Assembly (NCBI GenBank): GCA_013400975.1
Contig: WBMZ01005386.1
Span: 62,001 to 126,000, forward strand
DNA length: 64,000 bases
Source: Atrichornis clamosus
Taxonomy: Eukaryota > Chordata > Aves > Passeriformes > Menuridae
Reading direction: 5' to 3'
Positions 39,101 through 51,350 of this stretch are shown in pieces (position 1 is the stretch's first letter; every line of letters begins with the position of its first letter). Made by a program: the position numbers and the translations under genes. Below the pieces are notes generated by a model. It made no database searches, was not told the DNA's origin, and saw nothing but the letters and a program-made list of their open reading frames with translations.

Positions 39101-42100
39101 TCCTGTATTTGCATCTACTTGTTTTTCTGTAGCACATATAATCCTCTTTCTGTCACAAGCAACTGAACACCTGAGAAGGGTAAATAATCTTAGATTTTAA
39201 AGATTGCTAGAATATTTTATAGGGCAGCTAGTTTTGTAATTATTAAGCAAGATTACAAAAAAAAAATACAGTGATTATTAATGAGAAGTCAAAAGAACAA
39301 TATTAGGTAACAGCTAAAGAGACAAGAGGGTTACCACAACCAGAAAAGTCCATTACAAACAAGGATATTACGTGAAAAAAGGGAGAACAGGGTCCTAGTA
39401 CCTTCCTTTCTGTGGGGAAAATAAAAACTACACAGTGGAATAATGGTGTGAAACTGCAGCAGTTACACAAACATATTGAAGACTTTCAAAAGCCTACCAG
39501 TAAATCATGAGAAGAATGCTTCACTTGTTGACCAGGGAATCAAAACAGTAAGGACAAGACAGCGCTATTTTCATGAGCTAAGGATGGCTGCCTAACTCCA
39601 AAGCAAGGGAATGAAGAAGGTCACAAGTAGGCTGCACCTAGTCAATTCTATCAAATGAAAACAAGGCAGTTTCTCTCTATATAAGAGCGTATCTATAGGA
39701 TAGAGCAAAGTATCCATTTTAGCTGTACTTGCAGTAACTGTTCACATTATTACTGCAGTTCTAGGGAAGAAAACAATTAAATTCACATAATACAATTAAT
39801 ATAGTTCAGCAGTACCCACGGCTGTGGTGAAAGTAAGAACTCTCTCCCTTTCCAAGAGGCTGGTTCAGATGACTCCAGTAATTTTCCTGACATCATCTTC
39901 CTTTTTCTAAAATAAATGTAACACAACCTTATTTTGTGCTGCTCCAGCAGTGCAGGAGAGTCAGAAAGCTCTCCTATTGGGCAGCTGACCATCCTTCCAT
40001 ATGGGGAAGCCCTAGGCTGGCAAAGAGCTGGCTCTGTCCCAGACTCCAGCAGGGTAAGAGGTGTAGTCTATGTGAGAGCAAGCATGCCTGAGAGGTGTGG
40101 GGCTCTACTGCTCTCTGAGCAGTTTCCTCACTGCCCTATAATCAAGCAATGGCAAGGCAAACATCAATATAGCTGTACCAAATCAATCTAGACAGGAACC
40201 TACAATAATTCATTAAATAAAAAGTTAAATATATTAATTCCTCTTCTTGCAGTTCACCAGTCATGTTATGTTCACTGCACTGGGCCCCTGGATTTTCAGA
40301 ATTTGAAACAAAAATTTAGCCCAGCTATTTCAGACCTTGACAAAAACTAGCTTGCATTATATCTGTAACTTTTCACTATACACTTCCCTTCCTGTGAACA
40401 TAATGTTTTATGCCTAGAAAGCATAATTCATTTTAGGCCTCAAAATACTTTATACATGTTGATAAACAGATATTTATAAAACCTCAATAACGCAGCAAAG
40501 TATTGAGGCCACTGTCTTATTGTAAACAGAGGCCAAATTCAGCTGAATTCTCTAGGGTCCCACAAGAACAGTTTAACTCAAGACTCCCAACACAGTCTTC
40601 TATATTAAACACACAAGCAAGAAAAACTTTAAGTTGTTGGGGGTTTTTTTGCTAGCAATATAAAACATTTTCCAATGTGTTACCATCTTTTTGCGTGTAG
40701 TATCAGGTAATATGGGCTTGCAGCCTCACTGTTTTTTTCCAAGCCATAAATGACGAAAGGGTAAAACCCATAGAAAAATTAGGAAAATACACTTAGCAGC
40801 CAACACAAGCAACACATAGGAAGTGCTGTAGGCAATTGGGTTTAGAAGTATAAACATCACATTAGTAGACCCATGAGATAGCATGGTGTAGCCACACCTG
40901 GAGAGACACTCTCCTATTCCCCTCCCAACCCACTAATGAAAACAAGTCTGAAGCCAAAATGTGAAGATTCAACTGTACAACATCATTTTTGGTCTCAAAG
41001 GCTAACTACATCAAACAGACATAAAATAAGCTGGATTCACTTCAGCCAAAATATGTTTCCACTTGAAACAAGATCAAGTTCTGTCTAGAAGACCTTAGGG
41101 TTTTACTAGATGCTGTAAATCTGTTCAGCAGCTGTGGGTGGCACCAGTTTCACAATAAAGTGGACTACGGAGTAAGTAGGAAAAATCCTAGGTAAAATAA
41201 CTAAAAGCTGCACAATGAAACAATCATTAATCATTCATGGCTCTTTCCTGTAGGAAATATGTGCCCCTATTATCTGGATATCACAGTGAAATATTCACAT
41301 TAGTATATGGTTCACAAAATACCAAGCACTTTCACTAGCAAATCATCTTTCAAAAATACTTAAAAACCCACAACTGAAAGAATCACAAAAAACTAAACCA
41401 TCCCACGCCCAAACTTTTTCCCAAGAAAATGGCTTAAATAATAAGCCATTCAATTAAAAAAACACAACCAGAGAAAAATGCTCTAAGTATTTCACTGCAT
41501 CACAAAAGTAAATGCCTATATTCCTGTAACTCTGAGCATGCATAGATCTCCAACAGCTGTTCTAGCTAAAGGTTGGTAAATTAGCCCCAGGAGACTGTTG
41601 ATGAGGCCAGGGGCACTATATAACAATACAGACAGTGGAAACTCACCTGTGGGTGCTCCACCCACATAACAATACCATTTATTCAAACACAGGAAAGGCA
41701 AACCAGCCTTTGGCTTGTGGCCTGCATTAAGCTCACCACCAGACAAACTACTGCAACAAAGAATGCCACTATAGAGGGCAGGTTAATTGAAATTAGCAGA
41801 AGAAAGCTGAGTGCCAAGGATGGCAATAGCTTGCTGATCCAAAGCATGTTCCAGCAAGAACCTTACAGCTGATGACTCAGTTACTCAGGGGACGGTGAAA
41901 TACATATTTTCCAGTCACATCCCAGTAAATGTAATTGATTACAAAGAAAAATACCCCTCTGAGGCTGATCCTAATCTGATCTGTGGCACAGGGCTAAGGC
42001 CCACTTCTGCATCCCTTTTATGAGCCATCCCCTGCTCACCTCTTCCTCCTTGCTACACACTCCCGCTCTTGGAGCTCTTCCAGAATAATTCCACTTGTCA

Positions 42101-43214
42101 TAAGTAACCTACTTCTGACAGAATGATCCAAACTATTATTAAATAGTTTCTGTGCTAACATGGGTCATTTTATCAGAACCTGAGTAGAATGTAACTACAC
42201 AAAAAAATCACACGTGCATACCTGGGGAGGAGGAAGAAAGACAGAGAGCAAGGAAGGAGCAGTTTGCAACAACGATTCCTTAATCTGGCTCAGTTGCACT
42301 TCATCTGATTACAGTCTCAGTAACCCTGACAGTGAAAGCTGGAGCTTCTGTGAAGAGCTCCAAGCATGGTACTTTGTCTGACTACAATAACAATCCTGAT
42401 CATGGGCTGAATAAATCACAGGGAAAAAAGGGAACCCAAAATACCCTGCAGTTGTGAAAAGAATGCACCTTATAAATATGGCTGCCAAAAGGGAAAAGAA
42501 AACAAATTAAAAGCAAAGATAAGCATATAACTCAAGTTCAGCAGAAAACTGTCTATTTGACAGCTATGACAAGTTTAGAAGAAATAGCACATGATTTCAA
42601 AATACCTCTCTTCAGTAGTTTTTTGCACAAGAATTGCTCAATTGCTTTCAGTGCAGACAAAAAAAAAATGCTGTCAATGTAAACAGTGCCAGAAAGCTGA
42701 AAATCTGAAGGTGATGATCAACATATCAATGCACTTGTCCAAACCATTAGGAGAATGTTACAGATCAACTCTGGAGTGTGCAGTCTGTCTAGTTCACTTA
42801 CATCCTCCAATATGGATTTAAAACTCACACAAACCCCAAATTCTGCCATAGTGAACTGCACTCAGGATTACAGCTGGCTTTTCTGATTTGTTGTAGCACA
42901 GTTTCCTACTCTGCACGGTTTTTTTTACTAATATTTTTCAAACAGAGTGCAGATGTGCTTTTTCTCTGGCCACAACCTGCTCATTAAAAAGTACCCATGA
43001 TATGGAGCACCTTCAGAAAACAAGTTAGATGCAGTTTAAGTTAAGGACATGGTGAAGGATCCTTGATGGGACTGTAGTAACTCATATGCTCCACAGTGCT
43101 CAGTCCCCTCTAGAGGGAGTCCACTAACTGCTCTAAGGAATGGAGAACACTGTCCAAGATACTGCACAATCCTTCAACCACATTCTGTCTTTGCTTCTTT
43201 GATTTTTCCTCCAA

Positions 43215-43266
43215 ACCAGCTGTATGATTTCAGGAAAATCATTATCAGGTTTGGTTTCTTCAGAAG
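43215..43266 (+). repeat. Possible MIR-type core relic
   Basis: CCAGCTGTATGATTTCAGGA then AAATCATTATCAGGTTTGGTTTC loosely parallels the MIR core 'agctgtgtgaccttgggcaagtcactta ... cagtttcctc'. It is short and degenerate; weak support. Confidence 0.28.
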
Positions 43267-44337
43267 TTACTTACCAGTAAACATCTTTGCATTAGCTTGT
43301 CCTTACTTGGCCTCAAAACAGGCAGCTTCACTGTCATTAAAGCAAATAAATCTAACAATATATATGCATTGAAACTACAACATATTCAATAAGAACCACA
43401 CTCAGACACCAGTGGGAGAAAATTTTAAGGCTTGACTTCTGAAGGATTCAATCCAGATCTGCATATGCCTCAGAGAAAAAAGTCCATCCTTGGAAAGCTG
43501 AGTTGAACATAAGTACACTCCATCATGGCAAGAGAAAGTGATCCTCCTTTTACTGAAAATATTTGTTAGCTTCATCATTTAAAATCTAAACAATCATACC
43601 TTAATCTATGTGTGTGTTTTTTCACGTGACCAGACTCTACTGCCTTCTCTGCTTGTGGTGGAACTATACCTGTGACAGAGTTTGGCTAGCGCTCAAAAAA
43701 TGAGCTTTTATTTTTTCAAAGCAGGAGTATATTTGTTTCCCTAACAAAGCACAAGAAGAGATGGATGACCATGCCTGACAGCAGATATGTAAATGAGGAA
43801 GAGCATTGAGCAATCTCAGTTAAAACAGTTGTACATGTCTTTTCTGTTAAGATACACAGACACCTAGTACTGAAAAAAGTAGTTGTAATAGAAATAAAAC
43901 ATTAAAAGACTGTTTAAAAATTTGATTACTTTTCCTTTTAGCTAGTAAGAACGTTTTACAAGGGAGAGAAAAAAAATCTCAAATCAGAGCAGGGAATGCA
44001 ATAGCAGTTTGATAATCACTGTTTAAATTAGCAATTCCTATTCTAATTCTAAGAACAAAGTTATCCACTACTTATCTGTAGCAGTACTAGACTATTGCTG
44101 GCCAGTAAAAACTACAGTCAAGGCTCCTCTTCACTTTCCCTGATTCATCTTTCTTTTAGGTAACAGTGGCCTTTGAGTGTCTGTTCTTCTCCTTACACCA
44201 TTCACTATGGAGGATATAACTTGTGGAAGGAAATAAAAAGGTGCTTTACTTTCCCCTATAGATGTGTAAGGCAAGCAATGACCCAGCCCTACATATGCTA
44301 TATATTACAAAGCTGTTATGCTTGCCCTAAGTGTCTC

Positions 44338-44351
44338 TTTTTTTTTTTTTC
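44338..44351. repeat. Poly-T run
   Basis: About 14 T bases. It accounts for the Phe-rich end of a plus-strand frame that is not a gene. Confidence 0.8.
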
Positions 44352-45369
44352 AATACCATATGGTACTAATTATCTTCGTGGGTACAAATAAAAATAAAGA
44401 CTTCTTGAAACCACATTTGATTTATTCCTGACCACTGTAAAATCAGTAATAGAATACACTGTCAAACCACTGGCATGGAATGTGAATAATGTCTGTCCTG
44501 CACTATGACTTCCCTCTCATACAAACATATGTGCAACTACATTACAAAACACGAGGTGAGGAGAGTTATGCTGAAGTTAGGATTCCCTGTATGCAACCAC
44601 TGCTAACACCAACTACCCAAACAAACTTTGCAAATGTGATTCTTCTAATAGAAGGTCTCAAGGCACTGACAACGATGGGCCAGAGGACCAGGAAAGCTGG
44701 ACACATCCTAGAGGAAAAAAGTATACTATTCTAAAAAGAAGTGAATTAGTATTTTGACAAGGGCTACTGCAATGGCTGGCCAACTAACAGTACACTGCCT
44801 AGGTGGTTAGCAGCTACTATTCCAAAAAATGGGAGAGTGGAGGAATAAAAGCATTAAAAAAACCCATACCACCTAAAGGAAGGTGTTGACTCTTCCACCA
44901 TTTACCAGTCAGCAAGTGTTTTCAGAATTAGACCCTAAACTATTAAGGTTTTTCATCAAGGTAGCAAATTACTCATAAATCCACAATATTTTAAAGCTCT
45001 GTAGCTGAATATTCATATTATCCCAAAGTGCTTAGATTGCTTCAAATGGGCACATGGGAAATTTGTGATGCTCAATTTGTGGTTAGTTACTAATGCAGCA
45101 ACATTTTGCATTAATGAAACTCCTGATGTGCATTAATTACTGTACTGGCTTGTAACACATTTTTGTGCCTATTAGTTTGCTAATACGTAGAATAAAAATA
45201 ATCACGTATGACTTGTGCGAATAGGGAAATGTAAGCCACAGCTCATTTGGATTTAGAAAAAAAGACTATATTAAGAAACCACGCAGTTTCTCACCGGTTA
45301 CTCTTGTGCATGAGAAGATGCCATTAACGAAATGCATCAGCGCATCCGAGTTCCTAGAAATGAACTTAC

Positions 45370-45472
45370 CTTGGAGTCCCAAGAAATCGCTGTGATCTCA
45401 GTTGTTCAGCCACATACAAAGACGCTGCTGTTGCCAGTAGTTCTCTTCTTTCAAGATCTGTCAGCTTGTGTC
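45370..45472 (-). CDS. PCCA: PCCA internal exon B (linker helix between BC and BT domains)
   Basis: This 103 bp minus-strand exon follows exon A after a 9,045 bp intron. It starts with GA, which completes the Gly codon opened by exon A, then reads HKLTDLERRELLATAASLY and on through VAEQLRSQRFLGTP, ending with AG of an Arg codon finished by exon C. This matches the region of PCCA after FKGH, a largely helical connector leading from the biotin carboxylase domain into the BT domain that contacts PCCB. The donor is a good GTAAGT. The acceptor is poorer: the tract just before it reads TTCTTTCTGAAAAG, with purines next to the AG. The length is not a multiple of three, so loss of this exon would shift the frame. 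Phase 1 in and phase 2 out agree with the human gene as I recall it (about exon 18). No stop or frameshift is present. Confidence 0.96.
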
Positions 45473-46274
45473 CTTTTCAGAAAGAAGTTTAAAAAAAAAT
45501 TAGATACCACAGACCAACACAGACACAAAAAGTAACAACTACCAGTAAAGACAGTGCTCAGTCCTTACAGATGAAAGCTACATTTTTTTTCCCTCTAAAT
45601 TAAGATGGGGCTTAGCATAGCAGATACTCTGAGATTCAGAGTTTAAATTGCATGTTTTCATACAAATCAGCTCAACTGCTAACACTGGTATCTCTGTTGA
45701 AAACAATTTGACAACTGAAAGAAAAGAAACTGAATGATGCTGCAGCATCTTGTTTTCATTACTGAAATGTCACTAGTTGACATATTGTGCCTCATGCTGG
45801 TAAGGAATCCATCTGTACATTAGAACTTACTCAAAATATACAACACTCTCTCCATACTTTCTCTTGCAAAGGCTACAGGTCTTCCAAATAAAAGAAACAG
45901 GGCAACAGTATAAACCCAAAAAATAAATGGGAATAATGCTACTCATCAGCCCTGGGTCTTTCAGTGTCATTTGTGTAATCACTAGTTCCCAACTAAAGGA
46001 GTCAAAGTCATGTTTGACACTTCATAAGCAGAGAGTGGCTCAAAGTTGTCTATAATCTGAAGGCAGGCAACCTAATAAATGTTTGGGGGAAAAAAGCACA
46101 ACCGGGGTGATTGGAAGTGGGTTTTCTCCCCATCTGGTCTTGTTCCAGAAAGGCAAGATTAAATAGAGATTCAACTGCCCATTCAACAGGCTAAAACAGC
46201 ACAGTGACAGAACTCTGCCCTCCCCATCTTGAGGTTAGAAACCACACAACACAGATTTGGTATGAAAAGGTGGC

Positions 46275-46739
46275 AAATAGGTGGCCAAGAGTGATGTGAG
46301 AGTCCAGAGGAGGGCCACCAAGATGATTAGAGTGATGGAGCACCTCTCCTGTGAGGAAAGGCTAAGAGAATTGGGATTGTTCAGCCTGGAAAAGAGAAGG
46401 CTTCAGGGTGACCTAATTGCTGCCTTCCAGTAACTGAAAGGTGCCTACTAGAGAGAGAGAGAGAGACTCTTTGCAAGAGTATGTAATGAAAGGACAAGGG
46501 GGAATGGATTCAAGCTGAAAAAGAGGAGGTTTAGATTACACATTAGGAAGAAATCCTTTGTGGTGAGGCACTGGAACAGGCTGCCCAGAGAGGTGGATAC
46601 CCCATCCCTGGAAGTCCCAAGGCCAAGTTGGGCAGAGCTCTGAGCAATCTGGTCTAGTGGAAGGTATTCCTGCCTGTGGCAGGAGAGTTGGAATAAGGTG
46701 ATCTCTAAGGTCCCTTGAAACCCAAGCCATTCTGTGAGA
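46275..46739 (+). repeat. CR1 LINE 3' end, about 465 bp, 5'-truncated
   Basis: This stretch carries the run of landmarks found in avian CR1 3' regions, in order: AGAGGAGGGCCACCAAGATGA, GGAGCACCTCTCCTGTGAGG, TTCAGCCTGGAAAAGAGAAGG, an AGGTTTAGATTACACATTAGG segment, GGCTGCCCAGAGAGGTGG, CATCCCTGGAAGT and, at the end, CCATTCTGTGAG. It is truncated at the 5' end, as most CR1 copies are, and encodes no intact reverse transcriptase. A (GA)n run at about 46,451-46,468 interrupts it. It sits in the PCCA intron in antisense orientation relative to the gene. The reverse-strand frames here are shadows of the repeat. Confidence 0.93.
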
Positions 46740-47795
46740 GAGAACAAAAGGACGAAGTACTCTGTCCACAAGGCAGTGGCAGGAAGTTAAAATTGACATA
46801 CAGCACGATAAGAAGTGCAAAGCTGAATTGTCATGAAGAAAAGAGGAAAACTTTATTCAGGAGAGAGAGATTTTGCACAGGTAAAAGCAAGACGGGAACA
46901 TTACACAATGAAGTTAACAAAAGATAAAGGTTGAGACTGAAAGACTTTGCTGAACCCAGTTACAACACAGCTCTCAAGGAGTGCTTTACATGTACATATC
47001 ATAGCAAATGCCATCATCCAGAGCAAGTACAGATTTCACATGAAGGGATGGGGGAAGAACTTCAGAAGGCTGTAGCTCCCAGAGAACTCTGTCCAGGGGG
47101 GGCAAGTTTGCTTCCAGTCCTGCAGCAGAGAAACAGTTGCACAGATCCCCTCTGTATCTCCACCCCACGATCACCTCAGTGCTATGGCATGTAATGTAAA
47201 TCCACATTCCCCAGTACTGGTTACTGGCAAGTGACGATTTCTAACAGCAGCATAAAATAAGACTAATGCAATCCTGAAGAAAGTCCAGAATGGAGGCTGT
47301 TGTAAGGGACTAGGGCAGACTTTACAGTAACACATGCACCGTTTCAAAACAGGATGTCTTCTGCACAGAACCCATCATTCCACTGGGCATAATAAATAGG
47401 GATGAAGAGGTTACTTAGAGTCCACCTCAGCAATGCAATCATGCCACAGTGATGAGGATACATCCATTACAGACCAGCTAACAGTACAAAGAAACTGTCA
47501 CAGGCCAAAAAATGTAAATCTAAAAATAATAAAAGTCAGAAAATCTGCATCAATCTCTTTTTAATTTAGTCCACATTAACATATTCTGGTTGAATATTAC
47601 TGCAACTTCCTTTGCTCAGTGTTTATTTTTTTAATCTGCCTTGAAATGGAAACTGTCTTCACTTCAACAAACACATCCAAATGCTGAAAGGTTGAGAAAC
47701 TGGCTTCAGAAAAACTCCATCTTTCCTCTGCCAGTTATTAGAAAAACTGATTGCAAGGCAAAATTCAAAAAACACTGACCTTTTGTACTCTTTGT

Positions 47796-47830
47796 ACATA
47801 TATACACACATATATATGTGTATATATATA
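47796..47830. repeat. AT/CA dinucleotide tract with self-complementary arms
   Basis: An alternating TA/CA tract whose left arm ATATATACACA (47,798-47,808) pairs exactly with TGTGTATATAT (47,817-47,827). This is ordinary microsatellite DNA, likely length-variable. Confidence 0.9.
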
Positions 47831-50280
47831 AGCCTTATGCAATTATACAATGTAATAACATCAACTATCTGGATCTGAAATGTGCCAATTTTCCAACGGT
47901 TTACACACAGTGAAGAAACTCTGAGATCACTGTTTCACAACACTGAATCTAAAATTGATCATTCGTTTATATGTCTCACCTCAACACACATCAGGAATCT
48001 GCCCTAAAGTCTTTGCTTTTTAGTCCCTCTGCCCAACACCCATGACAAGACAGTGTGACCAAAACTGCATGTTCCCACCTGCTCCCATGCACACTGTTAG
48101 TACCAACACAAATAAAGGAACAAGGTAAAACTAGAAAGATACCAATTCAAAGGTTTGATCACATGACCTCCACCTTGGATGAAATCAGTAACTGCTTTTG
48201 CGCTTGCTGTGCCGCAAAAATTTTCTCCCTGTATCTTCAATAAAAATCAAACTCCAAACAGCGAACAAAGGTCAATAAGTTGAAACTGATCAAGAGTCAC
48301 ACTCCTTGCTTCTTTACTACAAACATGAAAAAAATATTTATCCACTTTCTCCATTTGTCACTATTTATACAAGTTGTGTCACAATTGTGGCAAGCAGAAA
48401 ACCAGTTATGACTGTAGTATCCAATGGAGGATTTCTAGGAGATAATACAAACTGTTAAAAGGAACATACCAAAATTAGATTTGGGTCTCTGGCAATAAAC
48501 ATACAACCCTACCACAGAATGTCCTTAGCATAACTTTGGAGGTATACCTCAGAAGTTTGATTAAAGGCTGCTTCCTAAGGATGGCAATTTACCTTTATTA
48601 CACAGGACAGACTGTTGTCAGTACTATCATAGTTCTCTGAACTCCAGTCCCATTTCCCTTGCTGTCTGCTCTTGCTTTGCTGCTACGCTTAGCAGAATTC
48701 TAAACAGTTTTGAAGTCAAACTTACAATTACAGTACTATGTTTGGAAATACACAAATGTCCCAGATAGTAATACCTTTGTCTCCCTTTAAATATTATTTT
48801 ACTTTAGAAGCTGCTCCTCAGGATTTCAATGGGGTGTCTTGAGGTATAAGTTAATATTCACCACCAAAAAAAAATATAACAACCCAGCCTTTCATGTTCA
48901 CCATACAGATCGATCTGACGAGTAACAAAGCTACCCTCTGGAGCAGTTGTCCAAGTGCTCCCTTGAACAGGAGTGAAATGAGTAAGTAGCAAAAATGCCC
49001 CAGCTTCCAATATTTGAATTTACACTGTTGCTCTTTCCTGCTCCCATCACTGCAGACTACTACACAGAAATTTCATCTACACAATAAAAGGTGGAATTGG
49101 CAACTCCCAAATCTCTCTGCTTAACCTGGAATATACTTCTGCATTATCACCGAATTATCAGCTGAATTACGTAAGGTGAATGCAAACCAGGAAGAATGGT
49201 TATAAAATTAAGTCGCAACTAAAGGAGTGGAAGCACTGCTGTTCACATTATTTAAAACTAGACTGCACACATCTATTACTACTAAATGGCAGAACCCTGG
49301 TTGGAAGGAAGGAAAAAAACAAAGTATTTCTCTCTCATTTCCCTGATGTTATGATTACTTAAATCAATATTATCCCAGTATCCCCCAAGCTGAGTCAAAA
49401 AGGTTCATGCAATTACTTTACATAACCAACTTCAAATTAAATTACATAAAAGGTCATTTTTCCCCTAACAATCTCATTTGCATTTTGTCCTAGAAACATG
49501 TTTCCTACTATCAATTACAGGGAATAAAACAAAACAAAACAAACAAGCCCTGGTTATGTGCCACAGTCTGTTACTTAATACTTAGAGAGTGACTATTTTC
49601 TGATTGGGAAGAATAAAAATTAAAAGCATAATGGGTAAGATAAAAGTGCAATGCATAATTCAGATCAATACCAATGCAGGCAATGTTTATAACATTCCTA
49701 GGTTCTGTTTTAGCTCAAGTTTTTCCCCAATGGATTTTGAAGTTGACCATTACAGATGGCAAGTATACCAAGTAGGCTGAGGCAGAAAACAAAGTTGAAT
49801 GTTATTAAAGGGTTTAATTTCATGTGAAGTTGAGCAGAGCTTTGTTCCACCCAGACAGTCATGGTAAAAGACAGGCAAACACTGCTTAGGCAATCTCAAA
49901 CCATTCAGAATAGTGAAGTGTGTCTCAGAGAACTCGTGGTCACTTCTCAGATGGATGCCATAGTATACAAAAAGGAAGCTTCTACTATTTTGAATCATAA
50001 AGTAGTGATGGACCAAGAAGTGCTTTTTTTGGCCTCACCTACCAGAAAGAAGTAAACTGTTAAGTCAACCTTTATAATCCAGTAGCTTCATAAAATGAAA
50101 ACCAGGAGTACACTCCAGTGCAGAGAAAATGAGAATTAGTAGCAACCATCCTCCCTCTTCTAACAGTGACAGACAGGGGAAGTTGCATTCCCCTCTCCAA
50201 CTAATAGCAAATGTCTCCAGACTTAAATTTAAAAGTCTTATCTGCAGTCCCAATTCACTTAAAAAGCACTTTTGCTCATA

Positions 50281-50738
50281 ACAGATTCATGGAATGACTG
50301 AGGTTGAAGGGACCTTGAGAGGCCTTTAGTTTATTCAGTGTGACTCCACTGCCCACCAAGCAATCTCAACATCAAATTCAGTACAGGTTTCTCAGAGGTT
50401 TGTGCAGTTAGGACTTTAAAATCTCCAATTTATAACCACTGACTCTTGCTGTGCTGCTGTGCAACTCACTGAAGAGCCTGGCTTTCTATTCTTGGGAACC
50501 CCATCTGAGGTCCTAGAAGGCTGTTACTAGGTCCACCCTAAGCTTTCCTGTTTCCAAGCAAAACAAGACTGGTTCTCCCAGCCTCTTCTTACAGGTCATT
50601 TCTTCCAACCCCAGCACCAGCCTTGTGACTCCTTGCTAGACTTACTCAAGTTTATCGCCATATTTCTTACATGCATGAGGTGACTAAACTGGACACAGTG
50701 TTCCACAGGTGGTTTAATAAGTGTTAGGTGGAGTAATC
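50281..50738 (-). repeat. CR1 LINE 3' end, about 455 bp, minus orientation
   Basis: Read on the plus strand this begins with ATTCATGGAATGACTGAGG and TTGAAGGGACCTTGAGAGG, the reverse complement of a CR1 tail. It continues through TGACTCCACTGCCCACCAAG, a TTTCTCAGAGGTTTGTGCAG segment, TCTCCCAGCCTCTTCTTACAG and AACTGGACACAGTGTTCCAC, all landmarks of CR1 in reverse. The element therefore points the same way as PCCA. It is truncated and substituted with small indels, and appears at least as old as the 46.3 kb copy. Confidence 0.9.
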
Positions 50739-51282
50739 ATTTCATCCAACCCATATAATTATGATAAACACAACATATCTAAAAGGCTTCACCTCATACA
50801 CAGTCGCTGGAGCCAATATGCTGTTTCAGGAGATAAGTGCTTCCTCTTTATTCCTTGCTGTATTAGAAATATAAAGGATTAACATAAAGGATTGTCCATC
50901 AGAATTTCTGTTCTTCCTCTCCACTCAAATCAGGAAAACATGCTGGAAGAAGGAAAGTAAATTATTCCTTTTTTTTCCCCCCCCCGTGTATTTTGGGATG
51001 ACTTTTATGATAATCTCTTGGAAAATGCCCCATCTTTCACTTGTGCAGGATGTGTCTTCCAAAGAGATTGACCAGGTATTTGAGATATCATTTAATGACC
51101 AGGAAGACTGGAACATCAAGAAAAAAACTTCAATATTAAAAAGGTAACCAGGAAAAGATTAACTGTGAAACAGACTGAACCACAACGAATAACCCCATGA
51201 ACAGGGTACTGACCTAAGGATCTTTGAGTTTAATTTGTTCTTTTGTCAAAGACTCCTCCTGGATCTTTGTGGAAATAGAGAT

Positions 51283-51350
51283 ATACTTTCTGTGCCTATA
51301 AAATAGGGATAATAGATAGTATATGTCTCTCATCAGGCAGGTTAGGAAGT
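51283..51350 (+). repeat. Possible MIR-type SINE relic
   Basis: TGCCTATAAAATAGGGATAAT, then AGATAGTATATGTCTCTCAT, then CAGGCAGGTTAGGA parallels the MIR 3' region (ctgtaaaatggggataata, gtacctacctcat, agggttgt). Only about 65 bp can be followed and no tRNA-like head is seen. Confidence 0.4.

Larger units (their letters stand above)
24183..45369 (-). other. PCCA: PCCA intron between exons B and C (21,187 bp)
   Basis: The intron begins GTAAGT at the exon B end and finishes with a long pyrimidine tract and TAG at exon C, giving a GT-AG intron. It separates phase 2 exon ends. I recognise no CR1 tail in it. It carries short simple repeats (a CA run at 35.6 kb, a T run at 44.34 kb), an older degenerate repeat near 33.1 kb, two possible SINE relics (36.0 and 43.2 kb), and an unclassified complex block at 25.9-26.6 kb. 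The rest is AT-rich DNA in which I see no gene. Confidence 0.9.

Noticed and set aside
46448..46820. Minus-strand frames of 107 and 94 codons
   Set aside because: They are the reverse complement of the CR1 copy at 46.3 kb.
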